Part shown: positions 55,216-64,000 of the stretch, piece after piece | Numbering within the stretch: the stretch's first letter is position 1 | Layout: every line of letters starts with the position of its first letter | NCBI RefSeq assembly: GCF_001544695.2 | Contig: NZ_FCOM02000011.1 | Coordinates: 62,001 to 126,000, forward strand | Reading direction: 5' to 3' | Origin: Caballeronia arvi | Lineage (GTDB): Bacteria; Pseudomonadota; Gammaproteobacteria; Burkholderiales; Burkholderiaceae | DNA length: 64,000 nucleotides | Made by a program: the position numbers and the translations under genes | The notes under the pieces: model-generated | Database searches by the model: none | What the model saw: the letters and a program-made list of their open reading frames with translations, nothing else | Told to the model about the DNA's origin: nothing

Positions 55216-56397
55216 TCAGTCGGCGAGCCAGGCTTCGGCCAGGCGCACCCAGTAGCTCGCACCGATTGCGAGGATGTCGTCGTTGAAGTCGTAGCCGGGG
55301 TTGTGGACCATGCAGCCGCCTTTCGAGCCGACGCCGTTGCCGATCCACGCATACGTGCCCGGGCACGCTTCGAGCATGAACGCGAAGTCTTCGCTGCCCA
55401 TCAACGGCTTTGCGGCCGGATCGACGCGTTGCGCGCCGAGCATCTTCACGGCGACATCGGTGGCGAAGGTCGTGGGTTCGGCGTGATTCACGAGCACCGG
55501 ATAGCCGAGTTCGTAATCGATCTCGGCCGTGCAGCCGTAAGCGAGCGCCTGTGCGTTCGCGAGCGCGGTGATCCGTTCCTGCAGAAGTGCGCGCACACCC
55601 GCGTCGAGCGCGCGCACGGAGAGCTTCATCAGCGCGGTTTCGGGAATCACGTTGCACGCCTCGCCCGCCTGCACGCTGCCGACCGTGACGACCGCGGGCT
55701 TCTGCGCATCCACTTCGCGCGCGACGATGCTGTTGAGACCGAGCATGATCGATGCAACCGCGGGCATCGGATCGCGTGCGACGTGCGGCATCGCACCGTG
55801 ACCGCCGACGCCGCGCACCGTGATGTTCACGCGGTCCGACGACGCCATGCCCGGCCCCGGCGTGAAGAACATGTCGCCCGCGGGCAAGCCGGGCATGTTG
55901 TGCAGGCCGAACACGGCATCGCACGGGAATTTGTCGAAGAGCCCGTCTTCGATCATTGCGCGCGCGCCCGCCTCGCCTTCCTCGGCGGGCTGAAAGATCA
56001 CGATGAGCGTGCCCGAGAACTGCCGGCTTTCCGCGAGATAACGCGCGGCGCACAGCAGCATGGCGGTGTGGCCGTCGTGGCCGCATGCGTGCATCGTGCG
56101 GGCGTGCTGGCTCGCATACGGCAGGCCGGTGGTTTCTTCGATCGGCAACGCGTCCATGTCCGCGCGCAGGCCGATGCGCTTGCCGCCCTCGCCCGCCTTC
56201 AGCACGCCGACGACGCCGGTCTTGCCGAGCCCGCAATGCACTTCGTAGCCCCACTGCGCGAGCGATTCCGCGACGAGAGCGCTGGTTTGCGTTTCTTCGA
56301 ACGCCATTTCGGGATGGGCGTGAATGCGTCGCCGGACATCGACGAATTCTGACGCGATAGCCGCGATGCCTGGGATGACGGGCTCGACTGACAGCAT
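55216..56397 (-). CDS. M20-family amidohydrolase (hippurate-hydrolase-like)
   Basis: A 393-residue zinc peptidase that cleaves N-acyl amino acids such as hippurate. Metal ligands and catalytic Glu are visible in RADMDALPI, MHACGHDGHTAML, FQPAEEGEAGARAM, and H in the C-terminal MGSEDFAFM block. GGAG precedes the ATG at 56397. It is divergent from a LysR regulator and co-transcribed with an MHS transporter. The exact substrate is unknown. Confidence 0.9.
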   Translation of the reverse strand: MLSVEPVIPGIAAIASEFVDVRRRIHAHPEMAFEETQTSALVAESLAQWGYEVHCGLGKTGVVGVLKAGEGGKRIGLRADMDALPIEETTGLPYASQHARTMHACGHDGHTAMLLCAARYLAESRQFSGTLIVIFQPAEEGEAGARAMIEDGLFDKFPCDAVFGLHNMPGLPAGDMFFTPGPGMASSDRVNITVRGVGGHGAMPHVARDPMPAVASIMLGLNSIVAREVDAQKPAVVTVGSVQAGEACNVIPETALMKLSVRALDAGVRALLQERITALANAQALAYGCTAEIDYELGYPVLVNHAEPTTFATDVAVKMLGAQRVDPAAKPLMGSEDFAFMLEACPGTYAWIGNGVGSKGGCMVHNPGYDFNDDILAIGASYWVRLAEAWLAD

Positions 56398-56525
56398 GTG
56401 ACACTCCTTGCTCGATGCAGTTTTCAACGTGTTCCAAGCATATAAAGCCTAAAAGCAAACCAAAAGACTGTAAATTTGCTCCGTGATGACTGATGGTTGT
56501 CGGGCATAACCCTAAGGTGTCGCTG

Positions 56526-57434
56526 ATGAGCATGAAATACCACCAGCTCCGCGCGTTTCTCACGACCGCCGAGCAAGGCAGCATCCGCGCGGCCGCGCGC
56601 AGCCTGCACCTTTCGCAAGCCGCGCTCACGAAAGCGATCAAGGAACTGGAGCAGGATCTCGGCGTGCCGCTCGTCTTGCGCACCGCGCGCGGCGTGCAGC
56701 TGACCGCGTTCGGGCAGCAGTTGCGCGTGCGTGCGCATCTGATCGTGAGCGAGATGCGCCGCGCCGAGGACGACATCGCGCAGATGAAAGGCACGGGCGC
56801 GGGAAGCGTGAGTGCGGCTGTCACACCGACTGCGGCGCTGTCGATCCTGCCGCAGGCGTACCGCGCGTTCCGCCGGCAGATGCCGAATGCGCGCGTGAGT
56901 TTCATCGAAGGCTTTCCGGGCGTCGCGATGCCGCGTCTGAGGGATGGTTCGCTCGATTTCGTCGTCGCGGTGGTCGTGCCCGAGCATCTCGCGCCGGAAT
57001 TCGATCACATCGAGCTGTATCAAAGCCGCTCGGCGATCGTCGGGCGCGCGGATCATCCGTTGCGGCACTGCACGTCGCTCGCGGAGCTGTCGGATGCGGA
57101 GTGGCTGTTGAATCCGTCGCCGGAAAGCTCGACGCGGGCGCTGCTCGATTCGTATGCGGAGCGCGGCTTGATGGTGCCGGGTCGCGTGATCGAGTGTCCG
57201 AGCTTCATCATCGCGCACGGATTGTTGCGCGGGTCGGATGCGTTGGCTGCAATGCCGGCCGCGCTGCTCGAGCATCCATGGGTCAGCGACGGGCTCGCGA
57301 TCTTTCCTATCGCCGATCCGTTGCCTGCCGTGTCGGTTCGTGTCGTGACGCGGCGGGATAGTCCGTTGACGCCCGCCGCCAGCCTGTTGCTCGAGTGCTT
57401 GCAGCACGCGGCGCGTTCATTCGACACACCATGA
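56526..57434 (+). CDS. LysR-family transcriptional regulator
   Basis: A 302-residue LysR regulator (HTH ~4-62: GSIRAAARSLHLSQAALTKAIKELEQDLG). It is divergent from the M20/MHS unit with 128 AT-rich bases between them, the usual arrangement for control of that unit. An in-frame ATG two codons later is also possible. Confidence 0.9.
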   Translation: MSMKYHQLRAFLTTAEQGSIRAAARSLHLSQAALTKAIKELEQDLGVPLVLRTARGVQLTAFGQQLRVRAHLIVSEMRRAEDDIAQMKGTGAGSVSAAVTPTAALSILPQAYRAFRRQMPNARVSFIEGFPGVAMPRLRDGSLDFVVAVVVPEHLAPEFDHIELYQSRSAIVGRADHPLRHCTSLAELSDAEWLLNPSPESSTRALLDSYAERGLMVPGRVIECPSFIIAHGLLRGSDALAAMPAALLEHPWVSDGLAIFPIADPLPAVSVRVVTRRDSPLTPAASLLLECLQHAARSFDTP

Positions 57435-57475
57435 ACTGAAGTGTCAGTGCGACCGGTGAGAATATTCAGGATCGC

Positions 57476-57994
57476 TTAAAATTTCACTTTGAGCATGAAG
57501 CCGAGCGTGAACGGCAGATCACTAGAAGGTATCGGCGGAATCAGGATGATGTTCGCGCCCACACGCTTGTAATCGAGCATGATGAGCGGCGCGGCCACGG
57601 GCCCGACCGTATGGTTATGACCGATGCCGTAACTGCCGTAGTCGTAGCCTGAAATGAGGCCGGCCATCACGGCGAGCCTGATGTGATTCCAGTGCAGGAA
57701 GTCCGGTCCCCAGACGCCGCCGCCATAAAAGGAAGGCTTCGACAACGAGTTGCGGAAGTAGCCGCCCGTGACCGCCCATTGCGGCGCGACCCAGCATTCC
57801 AGTCCGATGCCGGGATTAAATTGTTCGAAATCCTTGTCAGGATGAAAGTGGTGCGAGGCGATCATCGCATCGACCCAAAGGCCGTCGCCGCACCATTCCG
57901 CGTGCGCGGCAGGCGCCCATGCCGAAGCGACCAGGACGACAGCCGTCAGAAAGCGAGCGCGGAAGTGTCGGAAAGGAAGCAGCCATGTGCGCAT
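57476..57994 (-). CDS. Outer-membrane beta-barrel protein, PagP-like pattern
   Basis: A 172-residue exported protein: signal peptide (cleavage after AHA near residue 32), then alternating aromatic/polar strands and a terminal Phe, typical of small outer-membrane barrels. Several blocks (FNPGIGLE, then GGYFRNS, YGGGVWGP, and the final LGFMLKVKF) recall lipid A palmitoyltransferase-type barrels, but active-site residues were not verified. GGAGAAAAC precedes the ATG at 57994. Confidence 0.6.
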   Translation of the reverse strand: MRTWLLPFRHFRARFLTAVVLVASAWAPAAHAEWCGDGLWVDAMIASHHFHPDKDFEQFNPGIGLECWVAPQWAVTGGYFRNSLSKPSFYGGGVWGPDFLHWNHIRLAVMAGLISGYDYGSYGIGHNHTVGPVAAPLIMLDYKRVGANIILIPPIPSSDLPFTLGFMLKVKF

Positions 57995-58176
57995 GTTTTC
58001 TCCGCCATCGCACGTATCCAATGGCGCCTTATTTTTGAGATGTTGGTTCGAGGCGAACTCTACCTGATCGCGCTATTTTCGGGGGAGCGGGCGAAAAGCG
58101 CGTGACGATCCGCGCACGTTTGCTCGTTCTCGGCGAAACTTGTCGGCGTTCTATTTCTTATTCGAGGCAAAGCGCG

Positions 58177-58815
58177 ATGAAGTTTTATAAGCATCTCATT
58201 GCGTTTCTGGCGGCTGGCGCATTGATGGCCTGTACGCCGTTGCAGGTGGTCACGCATCGCGTGTCGGCGAATGAAGCGAGCGTGCCGCCGGGGCGTTATC
58301 AGCTCGACGCGCATCACTGGAACGTGAGCTTCGACGTCGATCATTTTCACTACTCGCGATTCGTCATCCGATTCGACAAGACGACGGCGCAGCTCGACTG
58401 GAATGCGGACGGCATGTCCGGAAGCTCGGTGCGAGCGACCATCGATGCATCGAGCGTGAACACAAACGTGCCGCTGCTCGATCGCATGCTCAAAGGGCCG
58501 GACATGTTCGATGTCGCGCGTTACCCGAGCATCGTTTTCGCGAGCACGGGTTTTCAGCGCACCGGAGACGACAAGGGCGTGCTGACCGGCGATCTGACGA
58601 TACGCGGCACGACGAAGCCGGTCACGCTGAACGTGACGTTCAACGGTCACGCGGTCAATCCGCTCACGAAGCAGGAAACGCTGGGCTTTTCAGCCGACGG
58701 ACATTTCAGCCGTGCGCAATTCGGATTGACGACGTGGTATCCGGCCGTCGGCGACGATGTGCACGTCGCCATTCAGGCGGAGTTTTCGAAGGCGCCCGCG
58801 GATGCGGCGCAGTGA
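58177..58815 (+). CDS. YceI-family lipoprotein
   Basis: A 212-residue YceI/polyisoprenoid-binding-type protein. Signal peptide with lipobox LMAC (Cys19) followed by Thr-Pro, so a lipid-anchored form; most family members are soluble periplasmic. The YceI fold blocks (YQLDAHHWNVSFDVDHFHYS at the start and the LTGDLTIRGTTKPVTLNVTF strand pair) are intact. It may bind isoprenoid-type lipids; a link to hopanoid lipids is tempting but unproven. Confidence 0.85.
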   Translation: MKFYKHLIAFLAAGALMACTPLQVVTHRVSANEASVPPGRYQLDAHHWNVSFDVDHFHYSRFVIRFDKTTAQLDWNADGMSGSSVRATIDASSVNTNVPLLDRMLKGPDMFDVARYPSIVFASTGFQRTGDDKGVLTGDLTIRGTTKPVTLNVTFNGHAVNPLTKQETLGFSADGHFSRAQFGLTTWYPAVGDDVHVAIQAEFSKAPADAAQ

Positions 58816-58845
58816 TGCGCCTATCGGGCGCGTCGTGTCGGTGTT

Positions 58846-59877
58846 TCAGGCCTCGGTCCAGTCGAGCACGACTTTGCCGCTATTGCCCGAGAGCATCGTG
58901 TCGAATGCGCGCTGATAGTCGTCGACGGGGAAGGTGTGCGTGAGGATCGGCGACAGATCGAGACCGCTTTGCAGCATCGCGACCATCTTGTACCAGGTTT
59001 CAAACATCTCGCGCCCGTAGATGCCTTTGATCTCGAGTCCCTTGAATATCACCTTGTTCCAGTCGATCGCGGTTTGCGCCGGCGGAATGCCGAGCAACGC
59101 GACCTTGCCGCCGTGGTTCATCGATTCCAGCATCGACGTGAATGCGCTCGGCACGCCGGACATTTCCAGACCGACGTCGAAGCCCTCGGTCATGCCGAGT
59201 TCGCTCATCACGTCGCGCAGTTGCTCCCTGGCCACGTTGACGGCACGCGTCGCGCCCATCTTGCGGGCGAGTTCCAGGCGGTAATCGTTGACATCGGTGA
59301 TGACGACATTGCGCGCGCCGACATGCCGTGCAATCGCCGCGGCCATCACGCCGATCGGGCCCGCGCCGGTGATCAGCACGTCCTCGCCGACGAGATTGAA
59401 CGAGAGGGCGGTATGCGTCGCATTGCCGAACGGATCGAAAATCGCGGCGAGGTCGTCGGAGATATCGGGCGGAATCTTGAACGCATTGAACGCCGGAATC
59501 ACGAGATATTCGGCAAACGCGCCTTCGCGATCCACGCCGACGCCGACCGTATTGCGACACAAATGCCGGCGCCCGGCGCGACAGTTCCGACAAAACCCGC
59601 AGGTGATGTGTCCTTCGCCGGACACGCGATCGCCGATGGCAAAACCGCGCACCTCCTGGCCCATCTCCACGATCTCGCCGACATATTCGTGACCGACATG
59701 CATCGGCACCGGAATCGTCTTCTGCGCCCACTCGTCCCACTTCCAGATGTGGATGTCGGTGCCGCAGATCGCAGTCTTCCGGATGCGGATGAGAACATCG
59801 TTGTGGCCGACTTCGGGCCGCTTCACGCGCGTCAAGGTAAGGCCGGGCGCGCGTTCGAGTTTGGCGAGGGCTTTCAT
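58846..59877 (-). CDS. tdh: Threonine 3-dehydrogenase
   Basis: A 343-residue zinc alcohol-dehydrogenase-family enzyme oxidising L-threonine to 2-amino-3-ketobutyrate with NAD+. Catalytic zinc site C38, H63, E64 ([11 protein letters not shown] and GHEYVGE) and structural zinc site C93, C96, C99, C107 are present; the NAD motif is [10 protein letters not shown]. Length matches E. coli Tdh. It is downstream of kbl; the product would otherwise decay, so the two act together. Confidence 0.95.
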   Translation of the reverse strand: MKALAKLERAPGLTLTRVKRPEVGHNDVLIRIRKTAICGTDIHIWKWDEWAQKTIPVPMHVGHEYVGEIVEMGQEVRGFAIGDRVSGEGHITCGFCRNCRAGRRHLCRNTVGVGVDREGAFAEYLVIPAFNAFKIPPDISDDLAAIFDPFGNATHTALSFNLVGEDVLITGAGPIGVMAAAIARHVGARNVVITDVNDYRLELARKMGATRAVNVAREQLRDVMSELGMTEGFDVGLEMSGVPSAFTSMLESMNHGGKVALLGIPPAQTAIDWNKVIFKGLEIKGIYGREMFETWYKMVAMLQSGLDLSPILTHTFPVDDYQRAFDTMLSGNSGKVVLDWTEA

Positions 59878-59949
59878 TGCGTTTGATCCTGACGTTTGGT
59901 CTTGGTGGTGCTTCTTCGAGGATCGCAGGCTTGTGGCCCGGTCCCCTCG

Positions 59950-59965
59950 CTTTATGCGCATAAAG
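59950..59965. promoter_or_regulatory. 16-bp perfect palindrome between kbl and tdh
   Basis: CTTTATGCGCATAAAG, perfectly symmetric. A 15-of-16 copy lies at 61931-61946 after the XRE gene. A regulator site or a short-repeat family is possible. Confidence 0.5.
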
Positions 59966-59976
59966 TCGCGCTGCGC

Positions 59977-61179
59977 TCAGCGGATGACACCGAGCGATCG
60001 GCCGACGCGCGCGAACGCATCGACCGCGCGATCGATCTGTTCCGGCGTATGCGCAGCACTCATCTGCGTGCGGATGCGCGCGCGTCCCTTCGGTACGACG
60101 GGATATGAGAAACCGATCACATAGACGCCTTCATCGAGCAGCGCATCGGCCATTTTCGACGCGAGTTGAGCGTCGCCAAGCATCACGGGGATGATCGGAT
60201 GCTCGCCAGGAACGAGATCGAAACCGTGAGACGACATGGCGCGGCGGAAGTGCGCGCCGTTCTCGCGGACGCGTTGACGCAACGCGGCGCCTTCGTCGCT
60301 GTCCAGTAGTTCGAGCACTTTCAGCGTAGCGGCCGCGATATTCGGCGCCAGCGTATTCGAAAAGAGATACGGCCGGCTGCGCTGACGCAGCAATTCGATG
60401 ATTTCCTTGTGCGCGGCGACATATCCGCCCGACGCACCACCGAGCGCCTTGCCGAGAGTTCCGGTGATGATGTCCACGCGATCCAGCACGCCGCAGTGCT
60501 CCGGCGTGCCACGTCCTTTTTCTCCGATGAAACCGACGGCGTGGGAGTCATCGACCATCACGAGTGCGCCATAACGGTCTGCGAGATCGCAGATGCCGGC
60601 GAGGTTGGCGATGATGCCGTCCATCGAAAAGACGCCATCTGTCGCGATCAGCTTGAAGCGTGCGCCGGCGGCGTCGGCCTCCTGAAGGCGCGCTTCGAGA
60701 TCCGTGAGATCGTTGTTCTTGTAACGCAAGCGCCTCGCCTTCGAAAGACGCACGCCATCGATGATGCTGGCGTGATTCAATTCATCGCTGATGATCGCGT
60801 CTTCTTCGGTCAGCAACGTTTCGAAAAGTCCGCCGTTCGCGTCGAAGCAACTCGAATAGAGTATGGCGTCCCCGGTTTCGAGAAATTGCGCGATCGCCTG
60901 TTCGAGTTCCTTATGCACGGTTTGCGTACCGCAGATGAAGCGCACGGACGCCATGCCGAAGCCGTCGGCGTCGAGGCCCGCTTTCGCAGCGTCGATGAGA
61001 CGACGATCATCGGCAAGCCCGAGGTAATTGTTCGCACAGAAGTTCAGCACGTCGTTCCCATTCGCCAGCCGAATATCCGACGACTGTGGGCTCGCGATGA
61101 CGCGCTCCGCTTTGTAAAACCCCGCCGCACGAATTTCGTCGAGCGTCGAGCGCAAATGGGATAGGAATTGGTCTTTCAT
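59977..61179 (-). CDS. kbl: Glycine C-acetyltransferase (2-amino-3-ketobutyrate CoA ligase)
   Basis: A 400-residue PLP enzyme cleaving 2-amino-3-ketobutyrate with CoA to glycine and acetyl-CoA. PLP lysine K244 in [14 protein letters not shown]210 and H213 in VDDSHAVGF, matching E. coli Kbl positions. It is the first gene of kbl-tdh; repeated operator-like sites lie upstream next to the divergent XRE-cupin regulator. Confidence 0.95.
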   Translation of the reverse strand: MKDQFLSHLRSTLDEIRAAGFYKAERVIASPQSSDIRLANGNDVLNFCANNYLGLADDRRLIDAAKAGLDADGFGMASVRFICGTQTVHKELEQAIAQFLETGDAILYSSCFDANGGLFETLLTEEDAIISDELNHASIIDGVRLSKARRLRYKNNDLTDLEARLQEADAAGARFKLIATDGVFSMDGIIANLAGICDLADRYGALVMVDDSHAVGFIGEKGRGTPEHCGVLDRVDIITGTLGKALGGASGGYVAAHKEIIELLRQRSRPYLFSNTLAPNIAAATLKVLELLDSDEGAALRQRVRENGAHFRRAMSSHGFDLVPGEHPIIPVMLGDAQLASKMADALLDEGVYVIGFSYPVVPKGRARIRTQMSAAHTPEQIDRAVDAFARVGRSLGVIR

Positions 61180-61274
61180 CGCGATCCTTGTTCTTGGCCT
61201 GTCCGGGCGATCCGCGCTTCGCTGCTCGCGGCGCGGCCCTTAGCCCTGTTATAGTGCATCCATCGAATCGGACA

Positions 61275-61312
61275 TGTTCGATATTTCGAACATTTTTCCG
61301 ATATGTCGAACA
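61275..61312. promoter_or_regulatory. Predicted XRE-cupin operators
   Basis: TGTTCGATATTTCGAACA (61275-61292) is a near-perfect 18-bp palindrome, and CGATATTTCGAACA / CGATATGTCGAACA (61279 and 61299) are direct repeats 20 bases apart. They sit between divergent kbl and the XRE-cupin gene. Confidence 0.6.
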
Positions 61313-61333
61313 CTCTAAGGGATTGACCGAGAC

Positions 61334-61930
61334 ATGGCAAGCACGGGCCCAGACGGAAAAGCAGGCGACTTCGCGGGAACGGCGCCGCCGCGCGTCGGAG
61401 AAATCATTCAGCGATTGCGCAATGAACGGAAACTCACGCTCGACGACCTGTCACGGGCCGCCGGCGTATCGAAGTCGATGCTCTCGGAAATCGAACGCGA
61501 CAAAGCCAATCCGACGATCGCAGTCGCCTGGCGACTGACCAACGCGCTAGGTATCAGCCTCGATCAGCTATTTACGCAGCAGAAGCCGGCAGAGGCGATA
61601 CGCGTCGCCGGGCCGCACGACATCCCGACTTTGAGCGGCGACAACGGCGGCTATCAGTTGCGCGTCTGGGGGCCGATAGAACTCGCCGGCAAATTCGAGT
61701 GGTACGAGCTCACGCTACAGTCGGGCGCGGCACTTACGTCGAACGCGCACGAGCCGGGGACACGCGAGCACCTTACGGTGCTGAACGGATCGATCGAAGT
61801 GGAGGCATCGGGCGCGACTCGTCGACTCAAAGCTGGCGAAACCGCGCGATATGCGGCCGACGAAGCGCATGCGATTCGTAACGTCGGACGCGCCGAAGCG
61901 CGAGCACTGCTGGTGGTGATCCACGGCTGA
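61334..61930 (+). CDS. XRE-cupin transcriptional regulator
   Basis: A 198-residue regulator with an HTH at about 22-76 (LTLDDLSRAAGVSKSMLSEIERDKANPTIAVAWRLTNALGISLDQLF) and a C-terminal cupin effector domain (~115-198). Regulators of this class (e.g. PuuR-type) sense amino-acid or amine compounds. Being divergent from kbl-tdh with repeated operators in between, it is the likely regulator of threonine degradation. Confidence 0.9.
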   Translation: MASTGPDGKAGDFAGTAPPRVGEIIQRLRNERKLTLDDLSRAAGVSKSMLSEIERDKANPTIAVAWRLTNALGISLDQLFTQQKPAEAIRVAGPHDIPTLSGDNGGYQLRVWGPIELAGKFEWYELTLQSGAALTSNAHEPGTREHLTVLNGSIEVEASGATRRLKAGETARYAADEAHAIRNVGRAEARALLVVIHG

Positions 61931-61946
61931 CTTTATGCGCATCAAG
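61931..61946. promoter_or_regulatory. Imperfect copy of the 16-bp palindrome
   Basis: CTTTATGCGCATCAAG, starting right after the XRE gene stop; one mismatch from the site at 59950. Confidence 0.4.
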
Positions 61947-61973
61947 TTTGGACCGGCCGGCAATGCCTCGGCC

Positions 61974-62008
61974 CAACAAAAAACGGGACGCGCAAAATCC
62001 GCGTCCCG
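61974..62008 (-). terminator. Rho-independent terminator for csbD-like gene
   Basis: Stem CGGGACGCG / CGCGTCCCG with a seven-base loop. On the minus strand it is followed by TTTTTTGTTG, so it ends the leftward CsbD transcript; the converging XRE gene ends on the other side. Confidence 0.85.
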
Positions 62009-62047
62009 CATCTAAGCGGCGCCGCGAACGGCGCCGTCAAGCCCGTG

Positions 62048-62236
62048 TTACGGGTTCTTCTTGACGCTGTCCTTCAGATCTTCGCGTGCGTCACCCACGC
62101 CTTTTTGGACCTTGCCCGCCGCCTGCTGCAGGTCACCCTTGGCTTCCTGAGCCTTATCGCCGGTCATTTTTCCGACGCCCTCGTTGATCTTTCCCTTGAC
62201 CTGCTTGCCAACGCCTTCGACTTGATCCTTGTTCAT
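62048..62236 (-). CDS. CsbD-family stress protein
   Basis: A 62-residue, highly charged helical protein with the CsbD repeat pattern (KDQVEGVGKQVKGKINEGVGK and the later AKGDLQQAAGKVQKGVGDAREDL). GGGAGAACT precedes the ATG at 62236. Such proteins accumulate under general stress; molecular role unknown. Confidence 0.9.
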   Translation of the reverse strand: MNKDQVEGVGKQVKGKINEGVGKMTGDKAQEAKGDLQQAAGKVQKGVGDAREDLKDSVKKNP

Positions 62237-62454
62237 AGCAGTTCTCCCGTGGTTTGCAGCGCGATTGGCCGCGCGATGCCGTCGAACGTACGCAGAAGAG
62301 CGCCTGCGCGTTCCGCTCAGGAGATTTCCTAAGCATGGTTCCACGATGCGCTTCGTTCGCGAGCGCGCATAGCGGCGCCTGTCTGAAATGCACGTAGGCG
62401 GAATCGCACATACACCCGGGCCGACTAGCGAGAGGCTATTTTTATTGCAACAAG

Positions 62455-62474
62455 TACTGTATGTTTGTACAGTA
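62455..62474. promoter_or_regulatory. LexA-type SOS box
   Basis: TACTGTATGTTTGTACAGTA matches CTGT-N8-ACAG exactly and is symmetric over 8-bp arms (AGTACTGT / ACAGTACT). It lies 30 bases upstream of the next gene and overlaps its presumed promoter. Confidence 0.7.
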
Positions 62475-62503
62475 CTATAAGACCAGTTGGGAAGGGGTGA
62501 ATC

Positions 62504-62860
62504 ATGGAGTCGAACGGCGAAAATCTAAGCAAGAGGCAGTTTGCCCGTGCTGTGCATGATCTCGAACGCATTACGCGTCAGATAGCGGGGCGGTACATCG
62601 ACAAAAACGTGCCGCTGACCTGGCGGCTGCTGCATGCCATCGAAGCCGAAGCCGTGGCAGACCTGGGCTTTGCGGGAAGGCACGAAGCGACATTGCGCGA
62701 GCTGTTTGCGCGTCCCGATAACTTTCACTTCCCCGAAACCGACGACGTAGTCGACGTCGCATCCTCCGATGCCTTGCCCGCCGTCTTCGCTTTCGCCGTG
62801 GACGCCTACGAGCGCGCCGCACGACACGGCCGACCGCAACTCGCCATCGCCGCACACTGA
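62504..62860 (+). CDS. Unknown protein behind a LexA-type box
   Basis: A 118-residue, mostly helical protein with no signal peptide or membrane segment and no recognised motif. GGGAAGGGG lies before the ATG. The strong SOS box at 62455 suggests damage induction. It is convergent with a DUF2252 gene. Confidence 0.75.
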   Translation: MESNGENLSKRQFARAVHDLERITRQIAGRYIDKNVPLTWRLLHAIEAEAVADLGFAGRHEATLRELFARPDNFHFPETDDVVDVASSDALPAVFAFAVDAYERAARHGRPQLAIAAH

Positions 62861-62923
62861 CGCGCGTCCCCGGCACGCGCCCGCGTGCCGTGCGCGGTTC
62901 CGCTCATCACGCAACGCACATCA

Positions 62924-64000
62924 TCACGGCGCGAAATCGGCTGACATGTCGGCGTCGGATCGCGCTTCGAGCTTGCCGTCCCGGCACGCCGCGCGAAACG
63001 TCTCGTAATCCTTTTCCACCTGATCCGCATAGCCGCGTCCGTAGCGCACGAGCACTTCGGCCATGCGATCGCTGTTGCCGAGATAGCCCGAGATCTCCGG
63101 CGCGCATCCGCCCGATTTCGCATGCGCGCGGGCGAGCGCCCAGCCGCACATCGCGGCATATTCGCGAAAGGCGTCATCGGTGAAGGTCTCGAGCTCGGCG
63201 GAGATTTTCATGTCGCGCAACTGACGGATGTACAGTGAGCGTCCGAGCGGGCCCGTCGCCCAGCCGAGGAACGGATCGGTGGCCGCCTGCATCAAACGTT
63301 GTCCATGAACGACGCGCTGACCGTCGTGTTCGGGATCGTCCGCATCTTTCGCTTGCTTCGCGTATCGCGCGACGACTGAGGTCGATGCCTCCTTCATCTG
63401 CAGGAAGAGCGGCTTGTCGTGGGCATCGGTGAGCAGCAGAACGAGGCAGCGCGTGCCGACACTGCCTACGCCGACCACCTTGAACGCAACGTCCTGCAGC
63501 GTGAACTGCGAAAGTAGCCGTGCCCGCTCGGGCGTCAGCGTCACGACGTATTTGCGCATGAGACTCGCATAAATCTCTTCTCGAGTGCCCTCGAGGGTCA
63601 TCCATTCGTCGTTCTTGTCGATCAGCGTGCTTTTGCCGCGAACGTGGAACACGGCGGGCGGCGCATCGCGGATGCGCCACATGCCGCCCGTTCGATCCGC
63701 CAGCTTCGGCAACATCGTCTCGTGCGTGCGGCGCGAAGCACGCTCGATGCCACGCTTGATGCGCCGCCGGGCGTCATCGCTCTGCACGGCAGCGTACATG
63801 CGATCGAACGTGATCCGTTCGTACCAGAGATCGAGCGCGCTCATTTCGGCGTACTCACGCATATGCGTCTGATAGCTGCGCGCAGCGAGAAAGGCAAACT
63901 CGTCGGCGGCAAGGTCGCCGTGACCGAGATGGCGCCCGGCAATCGTGAAGCTCGCGACAAGGCGCTTCACATCCCACTCCCAAGGACCGGGCGCCGTTTC
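62924..64000 (-). CDS. DUF2252 family protein, N-terminus cut by window edge
   Basis: About 359 residues of a DUF2252 protein are visible; the frame is open through base 64000, so the N-terminal part is missing. The last visible upstream sequence PGPWEWDVKRLVAS matches the family's conserved GPFEWDVKRL region, showing that the GTG at 63970 is internal. Family members have a kinase-like fold and unknown function. Confidence 0.85.
   Translation of the reverse strand, partial: ETAPGPWEWDVKRLVASFTIAGRHLGHGDLAADEFAFLAARSYQTHMREYAEMSALDLWYERITFDRMYAAVQSDDARRRIKRGIERASRRTHETMLPKLADRTGGMWRIRDAPPAVFHVRGKSTLIDKNDEWMTLEGTREEIYASLMRKYVVTLTPERARLLSQFTLQDVAFKVVGVGSVGTRCLVLLLTDAHDKPLFLQMKEASTSVVARYAKQAKDADDPEHDGQRVVHGQRLMQAATDPFLGWATGPLGRSLYIRQLRDMKISAELETFTDDAFREYAAMCGWALARAHAKSGGCAPEISGYLGNSDRMAEVLVRYGRGYADQVEKDYETFRAACRDGKLEARSDADMSADFAP

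Noticed and set aside
53882-56905. A single 1007-residue protein
   Set aside because: The N-terminal half is the M20 gene read in a wrong frame; the transporter has its own ATG at 55198.

Overview
The window is high-GC, densely coded bacterial DNA from a member of the Burkholderiaceae, most likely a Paraburkholderia or Caballeronia. The evidence is the split set of hopanoid genes (hpnD/hpnE at the left end, hpnI-hpnJ-hpnK-hpnL at 46-50 kb), a DUF4148 secreted peptide, and the sigma-54 regulator / GntP-type permease / 3-hydroxybutyrate dehydrogenase group. No rRNA, tRNA, CRISPR array, transposase or integrase was seen. Both ends cut genes (hpnE on the left, a DUF2252 gene on the right). All calls come from reading the sequence; no database search was possible.

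Layout. 0-1.6 kb: hpnD-hpnE (squalene formation). 1.8-3.8 kb: an operon of receiver protein, CheC-type phosphatase and PAS-GGDEF cyclase. 4.6-8.5 kb: hybrid sensor kinase and a DPL-repeat protein. 8.5-13.2 kb: flavin reductase, small secreted proteins, a lipocalin and an internally deleted AEC permease. 11.8-16.5 kb: 3-hydroxybutyrate uptake and oxidation with its sigma-54 activator, interrupted by a 630-bp inverted-repeat element. 16.7-20.6 kb: PAS chemoreceptor and AI-2E-family membrane protein. 21-29 kb: GST, a PNPOx/ferredoxin-reductase fusion, LysR, zwf, FUSC and LysE transporters. 29.2-30.9 kb: an unusual two-gene unit, possibly secretion-related. 30.9-33.5 kb: PhoD, universal stress protein, TerB-like protein. 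33.9-35.1 kb: an orphan endolysin/holin pair. 35.5-43.4 kb: IclR/MHS transporter, LysR, MarR-GNAT, AraC/methyltransferase, Gfo/Idh/MocA. 43.5-45.5 kb: two-component pair. 46.2-50 kb: hopanoid side-chain genes. 50.1-57.4 kb: second MarR-GNAT, aldolase-family protein plus IlvD/Edd dehydratase, MHS transporter plus M20 hydrolase with LysR. 57.5-64 kb: outer-membrane barrel, YceI lipoprotein, tdh-kbl with an XRE-cupin regulator, CsbD, a gene behind a LexA-type box, and DUF2252.

How the genes work together. HpnD and HpnE make squalene for hopanoids; HpnI and HpnK would add and deacetylate the N-acetylglucosamine on bacteriohopanetetrol. HpnJ, which would turn that sugar into the cyclitol ether, has lost its radical-SAM core here, so the pathway is predicted to stop at the glucosamine form unless another copy exists. 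Kbl and Tdh convert threonine to glycine and acetyl-CoA. The permease and BdhA import and oxidise 3-hydroxybutyrate under sigma-54 control.

The points most worth a second look are the hpnJ deletion, an 18-bp intergenic motif present eight times (GGTGAG, six variable bases, CGGGAG), the 630-bp inverted-repeat element, a near-consensus LexA box in front of an uncharacterised gene, clear operators in front of two separate MarR-GNAT fusions, and a lysis pair without a prophage preceded by a sigma-54-like site.
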